Part shown: positions 9,284 to 19,512 of the stretch, piece by piece | Numbering within the stretch: the first letter of the stretch is position 1 | How the letters are laid out: the number at the start of each line of letters is the position of its first letter | NCBI RefSeq assembly: GCF_024195285.1 | Contig: NZ_JALHBS010000043.1 | Coordinates: forward strand, 1-64,000 | DNA: 64,000 bases | Direction of reading: 5' to 3' | DNA from: Aurantimonas marianensis | GTDB lineage: Bacteria > Pseudomonadota > Alphaproteobacteria > Rhizobiales > Rhizobiaceae | Translations under genes and position numbers: made by a program | Notes under the pieces: model-generated | Databases searched by the model: none | Told to the model about the DNA's origin: nothing | Seen by the model: only the letters and a program-made list of their open reading frames with translations

Positions 9284-11230
9284 ATGCGCTTTCCGCCTTC
9301 CTTCCTCGACGACATTCGCGACCGGGTTCCGATCTCGGAGGTGATCGGCCGCCGTGTCACCTTCGACCGCCGCAAGTCGCAGCCGGGGCGGGGGGACTAC
9401 TGGGCCTGCTGCCCGTTCCACGGCGAGAAGACGCCGTCCTTCCACTGCGAGGACCAGAAGGGCCGCTACCATTGTTTCGGCTGCGGCGTCTCGGGCGACC
9501 ATTTCCGTTTCCTGACCGAGCTCGAGGGCCTGTCCTTTCCCGAGGCGGTGGAGCGGCTCGCCGGGGAGGCGGGGCTGGCCATGCCCGACCGCGACCCGGC
9601 GGCGGAGCGGCGCGAGGAGGCGCGCGCGACCATCCTCGACGCCATGCGCCACGCCGCGGCGTTCTTCCAGACGACGCTGCATGAATCCGACGGCGCCAGG
9701 GCGCGGGCATACTTGCGTGATCGCGGCCTCCATCCGCAGACCCAGAAGCAGTTCGGCCTCGGCTACGCGCCGAATTCGCGCAACCGGCTGAAGGAGCATC
9801 TGGCCGCCAGGGGTGTCGGCAAGGCCGAGATCGAGGCCGCCGGGCTCGTCGTCCACGGCGAGGGGATCGCCGTTTCCTACGACCGTTTTCGCGACCGGAT
9901 CATGTTCCCGATCACCGATCTGCGCGAGGCCGTCATCGCCTTCGGCGGCCGGGCGATGGCGGCGGACGCCCAGGCGAAATACCTGAACTCGCCGGAATCG
10001 GAGGTCTTCCACAAGGGCCAGGTGCTGTTCAATCACGCCAGCGCCCGGCGCGCGGCGCGGGCCGCCGAAACCCTCGTCGTGGTCGAGGGCTATATGGACG
10101 TGATCATGCTCGCCCAGGCCGGCATCGAGCACGCGGTCGCCCCGCTCGGCACGGCGCTGACCGAACGCCAGCTCGACCTGTTGTGGCGGACCACCGGTGA
10201 GCCGATCCTGTGTTTCGACGGCGACGCGGCGGGGCTGAAGGCAGCGCACCGCGCCGCCGAGCTGGCGCTGCCCGCACTGAAGCCCGGTCGTTCGTTGCGT
10301 TTCGCGCTGCTGCCCGAGGGCAAGGACCCTGACGATCTGGTGCGCGAGGGTGGTCCGGACGCGGTGCGCGACCTGCTCGGCGCGGCGCGGCCGCTCGCCG
10401 ATCTGTTGTGGATGCGCGAGACCGCCAGCGGGTTGTTCGACACGCCCGAGCGCCGCGCCGATCTGGAACATCGGCTGAAGAGCCTGCTGCGCCAGGTGGG
10501 CGACGAGAGCGTGCGCCGGCATTATCTGCAGGACGCCGACGAGCGGCTGCGCTCGTTTTTCGCGGGCAGCGGCGCTCATGGCGGCGGTAGGGAACGGGGC
10601 ACTACGCGTGGCCGCCGCGAGGACCGCACCGCTCCGTCGGGCCGCGGCGCGGCGGGGGGAGGGCGGCGTTCGGCGATCTCGGACCGGCTGGCGCGCTCCA
10701 GCCTGACCAGGCCGCGGCGCGTGCCGGAGCCCTCGCTGCGCGAGATCGCGATCGTCCTCGGCTTCGTGAACCATCCGGTCCTGATCCACGAGGCGTTCGA
10801 TTATTTCGCCGATCTGGACTTGCCGGAGGGCGATCTCGACCGCCTGCGGTCCTCGGTCCTCGACGTCTATGCCGAAGCGCCGCCCGCCGATCGCGAGGCG
10901 CTGCTGGCGGAACTGGCCCGGCGCGGCACGCGCGAAATTTTCGATGTCCATGAAGCCAAGGCCCGGCAGGTCCGGCTCTGGCCGTTCCTTGCCGATGCCG
11001 CCGCCGAGGATGCGCGCGAAGCGGTACGCCAGGCGCTGCACTTGCAACACCGCTCGCGATCCCTAAGTCTGGAGTTGAAGAATGCCGAGGAGGCGCTCGG
11101 CCACGATTCCTCGGAGGCGTCCTTCGCCCATCTGCTCGAGGTGAAGCGCGAGATCGAGCGGGTTGACGGCACCGAGGCTCTGATTGATGGGTTTGGAACC
11201 TTGTCCGGGCGCCCCGCCAAGGCGATCTGA
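9284..11230 (+). CDS. dnaG: DNA primase
   Basis: Synthesises RNA primers at the replication fork with DnaB helicase. The 648-residue protein has the N-terminal CHC2 zinc-binding domain (C43-x2-H46 in CCPFHGEK, C64-x2-C67 in CFGCG). The RNA-polymerase core follows with the TOPRIM signature VVVEGYMDVIMLAQAG and the metal-binding FDGDAAG. A linker rich in Gly/Arg (about residues 425-470) leads to the C-terminal helicase-binding helices. The start MRFPPSFLDDIR at 9284 is the family norm; an upstream in-frame start at 9209 is unlikely. It lies just upstream of rpoD in the macromolecular-synthesis arrangement. Confidence 0.98.
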   Translation: MRFPPSFLDDIRDRVPISEVIGRRVTFDRRKSQPGRGDYWACCPFHGEKTPSFHCEDQKGRYHCFGCGVSGDHFRFLTELEGLSFPEAVERLAGEAGLAMPDRDPAAERREEARATILDAMRHAAAFFQTTLHESDGARARAYLRDRGLHPQTQKQFGLGYAPNSRNRLKEHLAARGVGKAEIEAAGLVVHGEGIAVSYDRFRDRIMFPITDLREAVIAFGGRAMAADAQAKYLNSPESEVFHKGQVLFNHASARRAARAAETLVVVEGYMDVIMLAQAGIEHAVAPLGTALTERQLDLLWRTTGEPILCFDGDAAGLKAAHRAAELALPALKPGRSLRFALLPEGKDPDDLVREGGPDAVRDLLGAARPLADLLWMRETASGLFDTPERRADLEHRLKSLLRQVGDESVRRHYLQDADERLRSFFAGSGAHGGGRERGTTRGRREDRTAPSGRGAAGGGRRSAISDRLARSSLTRPRRVPEPSLREIAIVLGFVNHPVLIHEAFDYFADLDLPEGDLDRLRSSVLDVYAEAPPADREALLAELARRGTREIFDVHEAKARQVRLWPFLADAAAEDAREAVRQALHLQHRSRSLSLELKNAEEALGHDSSEASFAHLLEVKREIERVDGTEALIDGFGTLSGRPAKAI

Positions 11231-11351
11231 CGACGATCGCGAGAACTCTCTCGAACCCCGTCCCGGGGCTCGCTGGGCGGCGAACCATTGCCTTCAAGCC
11301 ATTGACGTATCATATGACGGCGATCGGTCGGGTCGCTCCGTGATCCCGGAA

Positions 11352-11380
11352 CTTGAATTTCTTGCTACGCGCCCCTTTTT
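11352..11380 (+). promoter_or_regulatory. Possible heat-shock-type promoter for rpoD
   Basis: In the 313-base gap before rpoD the sequence has CTTGAA (11352-11357), 14 bases, then CCCCTT (11372-11377), resembling the RpoH consensus (CTTGAA-N11-16-CCCCAT). Other promoters for rpoD may lie in the same gap. The match is partial and no transcript data are available; I saw nothing else to annotate in this gap. Confidence 0.3.
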
Positions 11381-11543
11381 GAGGGCGCCGGGTCGCCGAG
11401 CTGGCGTCATGTCGGGCCCGGTCCGGACATGGTTAAGCGAACGTTTACGGCTGCTGCCGCATAAGGGTAGCCAAGATGACCGCAGCGTCGACGGTCCGCG
11501 TGGAGCGGTGCGTCCCCGGCTTGCGAACTGGAGAAGATAACGC

Positions 11544-13535
<1,992 letters not shown>

Positions 13536-13567
13536 CGCCGGGGCTTGGCCGTGCTAGGATCGACGCG

Positions 13568-14173
13568 ATGACCGTGCACCACCGTCAGTTGCTCGACGAT
13601 CCGCCCGAACCGCGCACGACACAGGCCGCCGAGGGCCTGCGTCGGCGGCCGTTCACGGTCGCCGAGATCGAGGCCTTCGTGGCCGCCGGGGTGATCGACC
13701 CGCGTGAGCGGTTCGAGCTGATCGGCGGGGAGGTCGTGCCGATGTCGCCCAAGGGAATCCGCCACGAGCGGCTGAAGACCTTCGTGATGATGGAACTGGC
13801 CCGCCAGCTGCCCGATGACCTCGCCTTTACGCCCGAGACGACTTTCCGGCTGTCCTCCGACACCTTCCTTGAGCCCGACTTCGTCGTCTACGACAAGTCG
13901 GTCGGCCTCGAGGGGCTGAACGGCACAACCTGTCTCCTGGCAATCGAGATTGCCGACACGAGTCTGCCCTGGGATCGGGGCCGCAAGGCGGGCATCTACG
14001 CCGCCTTTGGCATCGAGGAGCTCTGGGTCGTCGACGCCGTGCGGCTCGAAACCCGCGTCCACCGCCAGCCGACGCCGACCGGCTACCGCCTCGTCAGCGA
14101 TCATGCCGCCGCGTCCGCGCTACAGGCGCTCCACGTCCCGCGGCTTCGCCTCGACCTGTCCGGCCATGTCTGA
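13568..14173 (+). CDS. Uma2-family (DUF820) PD-(D/E)XK nuclease-like protein
   Basis: A 201-residue protein of the Uma2/DUF820 family, a restriction-endonuclease-like fold of unknown biological role. The family pattern is clear: the N-terminal [15 protein letters not shown] and [17 protein letters not shown], the acidic EPDFVVYD, and [19 protein letters not shown] followed by EELWVVD. The conserved Glu, Asp and Lys that would form the nuclease site are all present, so it may be catalytically competent. AGGA lies upstream of the ATG. It follows rpoD by 32 bases but is unlikely to be functionally linked. Such genes are often scattered singly, and its target is unknown. Confidence 0.88.
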   Translation: MTVHHRQLLDDPPEPRTTQAAEGLRRRPFTVAEIEAFVAAGVIDPRERFELIGGEVVPMSPKGIRHERLKTFVMMELARQLPDDLAFTPETTFRLSSDTFLEPDFVVYDKSVGLEGLNGTTCLLAIEIADTSLPWDRGRKAGIYAAFGIEELWVVDAVRLETRVHRQPTPTGYRLVSDHAAASALQALHVPRLRLDLSGHV

Positions 14174-14242
14174 TCGACCGGCGCGCAAGCGGCCGGTTCG
14201 CCCGCTATCCACGCCGCTCTCCCGAAAACGGAACCCCAGCCG

Positions 14243-14527
14243 ATGTCCTTCCTGAAGAAGCTTTTCGGCGGCGGCTCCGCCGAGCCGGCGGCGCCGCGTG
14301 TCGCGGCCGAGGAAACCTATGAAGGGTTCGCCATCGCCGCGACCCCGATGGCCGAGGGCGGGCAGTACCGGCTGGCCGCGACGATCACCAAGGAGATCGG
14401 CGGCGAGACGAAGACCCACCGGCTGATCCGCGCCGATCTGTTTCCCTCCGAGGAGGAGGCCGCGCGCTTTGCGCTGATCAAGGCGCGCCAGGTCATCGAC
14501 GAGCAGGGCGACAAGCTGTTCGGCTGA
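14243..14527 (+). CDS. HlyU-family protein
   Basis: A 94-residue protein matching the small HlyU family common in Rhizobiales. It opens MSFLKKLFGGG and contains YEGFAIAATPMAEGGQYR and KTHRLIRADLFPSEEEAA, ending KARQVIDEQGDKLFG. The family is named after the Vibrio haemolysin regulator, but these short proteins lack an obvious HTH and their role is uncertain. The gene stands alone, 69 bases after the Uma2 gene on the same strand, and could share its transcript. Confidence 0.88.
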   Translation: MSFLKKLFGGGSAEPAAPRVAAEETYEGFAIAATPMAEGGQYRLAATITKEIGGETKTHRLIRADLFPSEEEAARFALIKARQVIDEQGDKLFG

Positions 14528-15055
14528 GGGGCGCATCGTCTCCTTGCGGGGGCAATCGCCGCGCACGCCCAATCGGGCGGCGATCAAATCCGCCGACGCG
14601 CCAAAGGAGTATGGGCACCCCGACTCCTGGCCGAAGATCACCCGCGACGCGCTAGAACTGGCGTGTGCGGACCGCGGCCAATCAACCTGCATGAGCTGCC
14701 GCCGGCTCGCCGGCTCGCCGGCTCAGGGCTGGCTGGCAGCGCGGTCATTGTCAGGCCGACCTGCAGCGCGACGGCGAGATGCCCTGCCAGGGCGACCGGA
14801 CCCACGCGGCCGATCTCGCCGTCGTCGGCATGTTCGCCTTTCTCCTCCACCTGATCCGGCACTGGTGGGAAGACTGAACCTTGGATGAACGCCGGGTTCC
14901 GGGGGCATTCAGTCGCCGGCTCCTAGGATCTTCCCATTCACCGGCGAAGTGTTGGCGAATGATCGCCGGACCGGCTCGACCGGCGGCGATCGCCCCCCCG
15001 CGAAACCGTGGTCCGCGACAGACGAAATCGCGTCGACCCGAATGGAGACGAAGCC
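14528..15055. other. Gene-poor stretch with an 8-bp triplet repeat and a possible broken small ORF
   Basis: About 530 bases without a clear gene. Three tandem copies of GCCGGCTC occupy 14701-14724. Downstream of them one frame reads through to a protein-like end (VVGMFAFLLHLIRHWWED, stop at 14875-14877) but has no start of its own. The GTG-initiated frame at 14663 would join it if one 8-base unit were lost. This may be a decayed or repeat-switched small membrane-protein gene, or chance in GC-rich DNA. Nothing else was seen. Confidence 0.25.
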
Positions 15056-15415
15056 ATGTTCCAATCCCTGACCCGCTCGATCGTCGTCGTGGTCGCGCTT
15101 GCCACTGGCGGCGTCGCCACCACCGCCGCGCCGGCCGCCGCCGATGGTTTCCGCTTCGGCATCACCATCGGCGAGCGCGCCCAGCCGGTTCACGGCCGCG
15201 GATATCGCGATTATCGCGGATACCGTGAATATCGGCCGACCTGCGCGCCCCGCCGGGCGGTGCGCAAGGCCCGCCGCATGGGCGTCCACCGCGCCCGCGT
15301 GATCCGCGCCAACCGCCGCGCCGTCGTCGTCGCCGGCCGCTCGCGCGGCGATCGCGCCATCGTGCGCTTCGCCCGCGAGCCGGGCTGTCCGGTGCTGACC
15401 TTCCGCCGCCGCTGA
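15056..15415 (+). CDS. Small secreted basic protein, unknown function
   Basis: A 119-residue protein with a cleavable signal peptide: hydrophobic core VVVVALATGGVATTAAPAAA, with likely cleavage after AAA near residue 31. The mature part is strongly basic, beginning DGFRFGITIG, with Tyr/Arg/Gly-rich repeats (GYRDYRGYREYRP), two cysteines (C66-type and near the end in PGCPVLTF) and many Arg residues. GGAG precedes the ATG at 15056. Similar Arg/Tyr-rich exported proteins are common and uncharacterised in Rhizobiales. The two cysteines could form a periplasmic disulphide. Confidence 0.75.
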   Translation: MFQSLTRSIVVVVALATGGVATTAAPAAADGFRFGITIGERAQPVHGRGYRDYRGYREYRPTCAPRRAVRKARRMGVHRARVIRANRRAVVVAGRSRGDRAIVRFAREPGCPVLTFRRR

Positions 15416-15479
15416 GCCCTGGGCCCGGCAAGGGCGTCCGCAGGCGAATTTCCCCCGTCGCCCGGACGCCCACGCCGCC

Positions 15480-16220
15480 TCAGTCGCTGATGTCGTAGAC
15501 CATCCGGACGCTGGCGCTGAAGGTGCTCTCGCCGGTTTCGACGGGAACGACGCTCGGTGCCGCTTCCGCCGCCATCATCTTCATCGACCGGTTGAGCGGC
15601 ATCGGCGGCAGAACCGCGACATCCTCGCTGATTTCGCGCACCGGGCCGAGCGTCACGCCAGCCGCCTCGGCCAGAACGCTCGCCGTTGCGATCGCATCGG
15701 CGACGGCCTTTTTGCGGGCCGCGTCGCGGGCTTGACGCGGTTCGGCGACGTCAAAACTGATCTCGCCGCCCTGATTGACGCCGAGCGTGACGGCCCGGTC
15801 GAGGATCTGGCCGAGCGCGGCGATGTCGCGGACCCTGACCGTCAGCGTGTTGCGGACCTCGTAGCCGACGATCGCCGGCGGGTTCTGCGTGCCGTCCTGG
15901 CGGTCGTTGTCGTAGCGATATTGCGGCGCGATGGAAAAGCCGGAGGTCTGCAGGTCGCGGTCCTCGACGCCGAGCTGCCGCATCCCGGCGGTGACCTCGC
16001 GCATTGCCGCGTTGGCCTGATCGAGCGCCGCACGTGCCGTCTTGGCAGAGCGCAGCACCGTGAAGGACGCGATGGCGAGGTCGGGTTTCATCGTCGCCTC
16101 GCCAGTGCCGATGACGACCAATGTCCGCGGCGCCGGCGTGGCGGGCTCCTGCGCGGCGGCGAAGACCGGTGTCGCCAGGATCAGGAGGGCGGCGATCAGA
16201 TGGCGGTAATGGCTGCGCAT
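15480..16220 (-). CDS. SIMPL-domain (DUF541) periplasmic protein
   Basis: A 246-residue exported protein: signal peptide with hydrophobic core IAALLILATPVFAAAQ, cleavage probably after AAA or AAQ near residue 23. The SIMPL domain follows, with TLVVIGTGEATMKPDLA at the start, the central RDLQTSGFSIAPQYRY and GYEVRNTLTVRVRDIA, and ARKKAVADAIATASVLA toward the end. SIMPL proteins form large periplasmic or membrane-associated oligomers; their role is poorly defined and often linked to stress. The gene is single and convergent with the small secreted protein gene (64 bases apart). Confidence 0.92.
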   Translation of the reverse strand: MRSHYRHLIAALLILATPVFAAAQEPATPAPRTLVVIGTGEATMKPDLAIASFTVLRSAKTARAALDQANAAMREVTAGMRQLGVEDRDLQTSGFSIAPQYRYDNDRQDGTQNPPAIVGYEVRNTLTVRVRDIAALGQILDRAVTLGVNQGGEISFDVAEPRQARDAARKKAVADAIATASVLAEAAGVTLGPVREISEDVAVLPPMPLNRSMKMMAAEAAPSVVPVETGESTFSASVRMVYDISD

Positions 16221-16364
16221 GGGGGCGGAACTCCGGTTCGAAGGGTGTCGCCGATCTTGCTAGGTCGCCATTGCGGCGTCAAAGCGGAGATTGCGAGAAA
16301 AGCCGGAGCCGCGGCGTCAAGCGCCTTGAGGCGCCGCGGCGTATGCGCTAGGGCAGGGCGCGTG

Positions 16365-16441
16365 GGGCCTGTAGCTCAATTGGTTAGAGCCGGCGGCTCA
16401 TAACCGCTTGGTTGCAGGTTCGAGTCCTGCCGGGCCCACCA
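16365..16441 (+). tRNA. tRNA with CAT anticodon, probably tRNA-Ile2 (lysidine-modified)
   Basis: A 77-nt cloverleaf with encoded CCA. Acceptor GGGCCTG pairs with CGGGCCC, D stem GCTC/GAGC, anticodon stem GGCGG/CCGCT with loop CTCATAA (anticodon CAT at 16399-16401), T stem GCAGG/CCTGC. The anticodon arm and variable region (CATAACCGCTTGGTTGCAGG) resemble E. coli tRNA-Ile2 more than elongator tRNA-Met, so TilS would be expected to modify C34 for AUA decoding. Automatic tools often label such genes tRNA-Met. Confidence 0.93.
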
Positions 16442-16565
16442 ACATCTCAGCGCACCATCCTGCTCGCCGGTAAGGCGTGGGCCAGGCAAACGCACATTGC
16501 CTGGCCACCTTGACTAAGGCGGAGGGCTGGAACGCACGACGCATGGGATCGCTCGCCCGCGCCGC

Positions 16566-17186
16566 TCAGCCCTTGCGGGCCGTGGCGATCGCCGCTTTCA
16601 TGTCGTTCGGCGCGACCACGCCCGGATAGATGGCGGTTCCGATGACGTAGGCGGGCGTTCCAGGAAAGCCGAAGGTTTCGGCCTGCGTGCTATTGCGCTG
16701 CAGCAATGAATTGATCCGGTCCTTGTCCCGATCATAGGCGGCGTTGAGCTTGGGCACCGAAAAGCCGGCCTTGGTCAGGATCGTTTCGATCATGTCGGGC
16801 GTCAGCTTGCCCTTGGTCGCCATCAAGGCGGCCATTGCCTTGGCGTGGCCCGTGCCCGCGGCGAGCGTCAGACGCGCCGCGTAGAGCGAGGGCGGCCCGA
16901 AGATCGGCCAGTCCTTCATGACGAAGCGGACATTGCCGTCTTCATTGACCACCCGCATGTCGTCCGGATGGGCCTTTTTGCAGTAGGGGCACTGGTAATC
17001 GAAATATTCGACGATCGTCACGTCGCCCTTCGGGTTGCCGAGGACGGGAGCCTGCGGATCGAACAGCACGGCCTGCTTCGACATCGGGTCGGCCTCGGCA
17101 AAGGCGGTCCGGGACAGGAAAGGCGTGCCGGCGAGGACGGCCGAGGCGACGATCAGCCGGCGTCGGGAGATGGATGGGGCAGTCAT
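16566..17186 (-). CDS. DsbA-family periplasmic thiol:disulphide protein (ScsC-like)
   Basis: A 206-residue exported thioredoxin-fold protein. The signal peptide carries a twin-arginine-like SRRRLIVASAVLAG. The active site is CPYC in YFDYQCPYCKKAHP, and the cis-proline loop is FGFPGTPAYVIG. This is the DsbA/DsbG/ScsC superfamily. It is the last gene of the minus-strand series DsbD, TlpA-like, L,D-transpeptidase, L,D-transpeptidase, DsbA-like, starting 27 bases after the second transpeptidase. With DsbD in the same cluster it is more likely a reduced isomerase/reductase than an oxidant, as for ScsC, but that is inferred from context. The ATG at 17186 has AAGGAA upstream; an ATG at 17213 is less likely. 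Confidence 0.9.
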   Translation of the reverse strand: MTAPSISRRRLIVASAVLAGTPFLSRTAFAEADPMSKQAVLFDPQAPVLGNPKGDVTIVEYFDYQCPYCKKAHPDDMRVVNEDGNVRFVMKDWPIFGPPSLYAARLTLAAGTGHAKAMAALMATKGKLTPDMIETILTKAGFSVPKLNAAYDRDKDRINSLLQRNSTQAETFGFPGTPAYVIGTAIYPGVVAPNDMKAAIATARKG

Positions 17187-17213
17187 GAGGGGTGTTCCTT
17201 TCTGGTTGGGCAA

Positions 17214-17906
17214 TCAGATCACGACGATTCGGGTATCCTTCGGGACACGGCTGTTGAGATCGATAACGTCCTGGTTGAGCATCCGGATGCAGCCGGACGA
17301 GACGGCCTTGCCGATCGACCATTCCTGGTTGGTCCCGTGGATGCGGTACAGCGTGTCTCTGCCGTCCTTGTAGAGATACAGGGCCCGGGCTCCGAGAGGG
17401 TTGTCGATGCCGCCATCCATGCCGTCGCGCAGGGCGCCGCCGTATTTGTCGGGCTCGCGCTTGATCATGTCCTGGGTCGGCGTCCAGTGCGGCCATGCCG
17501 CCTTGCGCCTGATGACGCCGCTGCCGGTGAATTCCAGGCCCGCCTTGCCGACGCCGACGCCGTAGCGCATGGCCTTGCCATTCTCCATGACGAGGTAGAG
17601 GAAGCGGGCGCGGGGATCGACGACGATCGTTCCCGCCGGCTCCTTGGTTTCGTAGTCGACCACCTGGCGAATGTTGCGCGGGTCCATGTTCTTCGGATCG
17701 ACAGCCGGAATCTGCCAGCCATCGTCGGTCACCGCGCCATACATCCGGGCGACGCGCGGGTCGACGGGCGGCTTGGGCGCGGCATAGGCCAGTTGCTGGG
17801 TCGGCTGCGACGATGTCGAGCAGGCGGCCAGCGTGAGCGTCGCCAGCGCAATGGCGCCGATGCGCAGAAGAGTTGCAGACAAATCGAAAGACCTTTTGGT
17901 TGGCAT
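17214..17906 (-). CDS. L,D-transpeptidase lipoprotein (YkuD family), copy 2
   Basis: A 230-residue predicted lipoprotein: lipobox LATLTLAAC with Cys29. The YkuD catalytic domain carries [10 protein letters not shown] and the nucleophile motif SSGCIRML, whose cysteine attacks the tetrapeptide stem. It would form 3-3 peptidoglycan cross-links or anchor proteins to the wall in the periplasm. The domain opens with [20 protein letters not shown], typical of the clade. It is a clear paralogue of the next gene upstream (18008-18703), sharing order and motifs throughout, so a tandem duplication is likely. Embedded in a thiol-redox cluster, its catalytic Cys is a natural client of those proteins. Confidence 0.93.
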   Translation of the reverse strand: MPTKRSFDLSATLLRIGAIALATLTLAACSTSSQPTQQLAYAAPKPPVDPRVARMYGAVTDDGWQIPAVDPKNMDPRNIRQVVDYETKEPAGTIVVDPRARFLYLVMENGKAMRYGVGVGKAGLEFTGSGVIRRKAAWPHWTPTQDMIKREPDKYGGALRDGMDGGIDNPLGARALYLYKDGRDTLYRIHGTNQEWSIGKAVSSGCIRMLNQDVIDLNSRVPKDTRIVVI

Positions 17907-18007
17907 GGGTGATCGGCTTTGACGCGCCGCCGGTGGTGGTGGAGCGGCATCCGACGCCGCAATTCGCGGCTGGGGCGCTGCTGCGTGTGCTGGGGCTGGC
18001 AGGTTGA

Positions 18008-18703
18008 TTACACGGACCCCGGAGTCTCGCTTCCGTCGAGCACCACGACGCGGGTGCCGACCGGAGTCCTCTGTTCAAGGTCGATGACATCCTGGTTGAC
18101 CATCCGGATGCAGCCCGACGACACGGATTGACCGATCGTCCAGGGCTCGTTGGTCCCGTGGACGCGGTAGAGCGTGTCGCGGCCGTTCCGGTAAAGATAC
18201 ATCGCCCTCGCGCCGAGCGGATTTTTGAGACCGCCAGAAACACCGCGCGCATGCGGGCCATATCGCTCGGGATCGCGCCGGATCATGTTGGCCGTCGGCG
18301 TCCATCCCGGCCAGCTCGCCTTCCGGGCGATGGTGGCCGTGCCGGAAAAGGCATAGCCCGCCTTGCCGACGCCGACGCCGTAGCGCATGGCCTTGCCGTC
18401 CTCCATCACCAGATAGAGAAAGTGGTTCTTTGGATCGACGACGATGGTGCCGGCCGGTTCCTTGGTCTCGAAATCGACCACCTGACGGATATTGCGCTGC
18501 TCTACCAGGTCCGGCTGGATCGCCGGAATCTCCCGGCCTTGATCGATAACGCTGCCGTAGTAGCGCGAGATGCGCGGATCGCCGTCGGAGCCGCCTGCAT
18601 AACCGAGGGCGAGGCGCGAAGGATCGCTCGTCGTCGAGCACGCGGACAAAAGCGCCGCCGCGCCGAGGAGGCTTCCTCGAATGGCGATCGTCCAACCGGG
18701 CAT
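18008..18703 (-). CDS. L,D-transpeptidase lipoprotein (YkuD family), copy 1
   Basis: A 231-residue lipoprotein with lipobox GAAALLSAC near residue 19 and a YkuD domain with [11 protein letters not shown] and [10 protein letters not shown]. It shares long blocks with copy 2 ([39 protein letters not shown]). I prefer the start at ATG 18703 over ATG 18712, because AGAAGG sits at proper distance only from the former. The gene begins 1 base after the TlpA-like gene's stop, pointing to one transcript. Role as for copy 2; why two near-identical enzymes are kept is not evident from the sequence. Confidence 0.92.
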   Translation of the reverse strand: MPGWTIAIRGSLLGAAALLSACSTTSDPSRLALGYAGGSDGDPRISRYYGSVIDQGREIPAIQPDLVEQRNIRQVVDFETKEPAGTIVVDPKNHFLYLVMEDGKAMRYGVGVGKAGYAFSGTATIARKASWPGWTPTANMIRRDPERYGPHARGVSGGLKNPLGARAMYLYRNGRDTLYRVHGTNEPWTIGQSVSSGCIRMVNQDVIDLEQRTPVGTRVVVLDGSETPGSV

Positions 18704-18704
18704 G

Positions 18705-19511
18705 TCAGTCATCCTTCTGTGCGATGTCGGAAAGGGTCGAGGCCAGGATTTCCCGCGAGATTTCCCCGAAATGCATCGTTCGAAGGGTTCCCGTCTCGTC
18801 CAGAAACAGGGTCGCGGGATAGCCGGCAACGCTGTAGTGGCGGGCGAAACTGTTGGCCTGGTCGAGGAGGACGTTGTCGATCTGCACCCCGGTCTGTTCG
18901 AGATAGCGGCGGACCGTATCCGCGCCTTCGCCCTGATTGGCGAAGACGAAGAACGCATCGCCGCGCTCCTTGGCCATTTGCGCCATCATCGGCATTTCCC
19001 GGCGGCAGGGCGGACACCAGCTGGCCCAGAGATTGAGCACCACGGGTTTGCCCTCGAAGTCGGACAGGCGCGCCTCGCCGCCATCGAGCGTGGCGAAGGC
19101 GGCCATCGGAGCGGCGACCGCGCTGGTCGTGGCGGTCAATTGCCAGGCGGTGTTCCAGATGACGAACGCGATCGCCAGCGTTCCGAACGACCAGGCGCGC
19201 AGTTTGGCGCCGCGGCAGGCGTAGAGGGTGTAAAGGGCCGCGGCCGCGATGGCGGCGATCCAGGAAAATCCACCCTCCTGAACTGAGAGAATCCGCAAAG
19301 GTTCGTCGGCGAAGCTTTCCCAGTTCGCGGCGACATGGCCGAGGCGCGCCGCGACGAAGCCGACGACCACCACGGCCAGCGACCAGTTGCCGATACGCGG
19401 GTCGACCCGGCCGGCCACGATCGCCGCGATCACGAGAAAGGCGACGATGGCGAGGATCGCGGCCAGCCGGTCGCCGGCGAAGACGAGGGGGCCGAGGCTG
19501 ATGGCCGTCAT
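18705..19511 (-). CDS. Membrane-anchored TlpA-like thioredoxin-fold protein
   Basis: A 268-residue protein with four N-terminal membrane helices (about residues 1-135) and a C-terminal periplasmic thioredoxin domain with active site CPPC ([16 protein letters not shown]) and cis-proline at [10 protein letters not shown]. TlpA/ResA/ScsD-type proteins are reductants for specific exported thiols. The hydrophobic N-terminal part resembles the membrane half of prolipoprotein diacylglyceryl transferase-type fusions, but I see no catalytic motif, so it is probably only an anchor or electron path. It begins directly after the dsbD stop and ends directly before the first L,D-transpeptidase, so it is likely in one operon with both. 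Confidence 0.88.
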   Translation of the reverse strand: MTAISLGPLVFAGDRLAAILAIVAFLVIAAIVAGRVDPRIGNWSLAVVVVGFVAARLGHVAANWESFADEPLRILSVQEGGFSWIAAIAAAALYTLYACRGAKLRAWSFGTLAIAFVIWNTAWQLTATTSAVAAPMAAFATLDGGEARLSDFEGKPVVLNLWASWCPPCRREMPMMAQMAKERGDAFFVFANQGEGADTVRRYLEQTGVQIDNVLLDQANSFARHYSVAGYPATLFLDETGTLRTMHFGEISREILASTLSDIAQKDD

Positions 19512-19512
19512 A

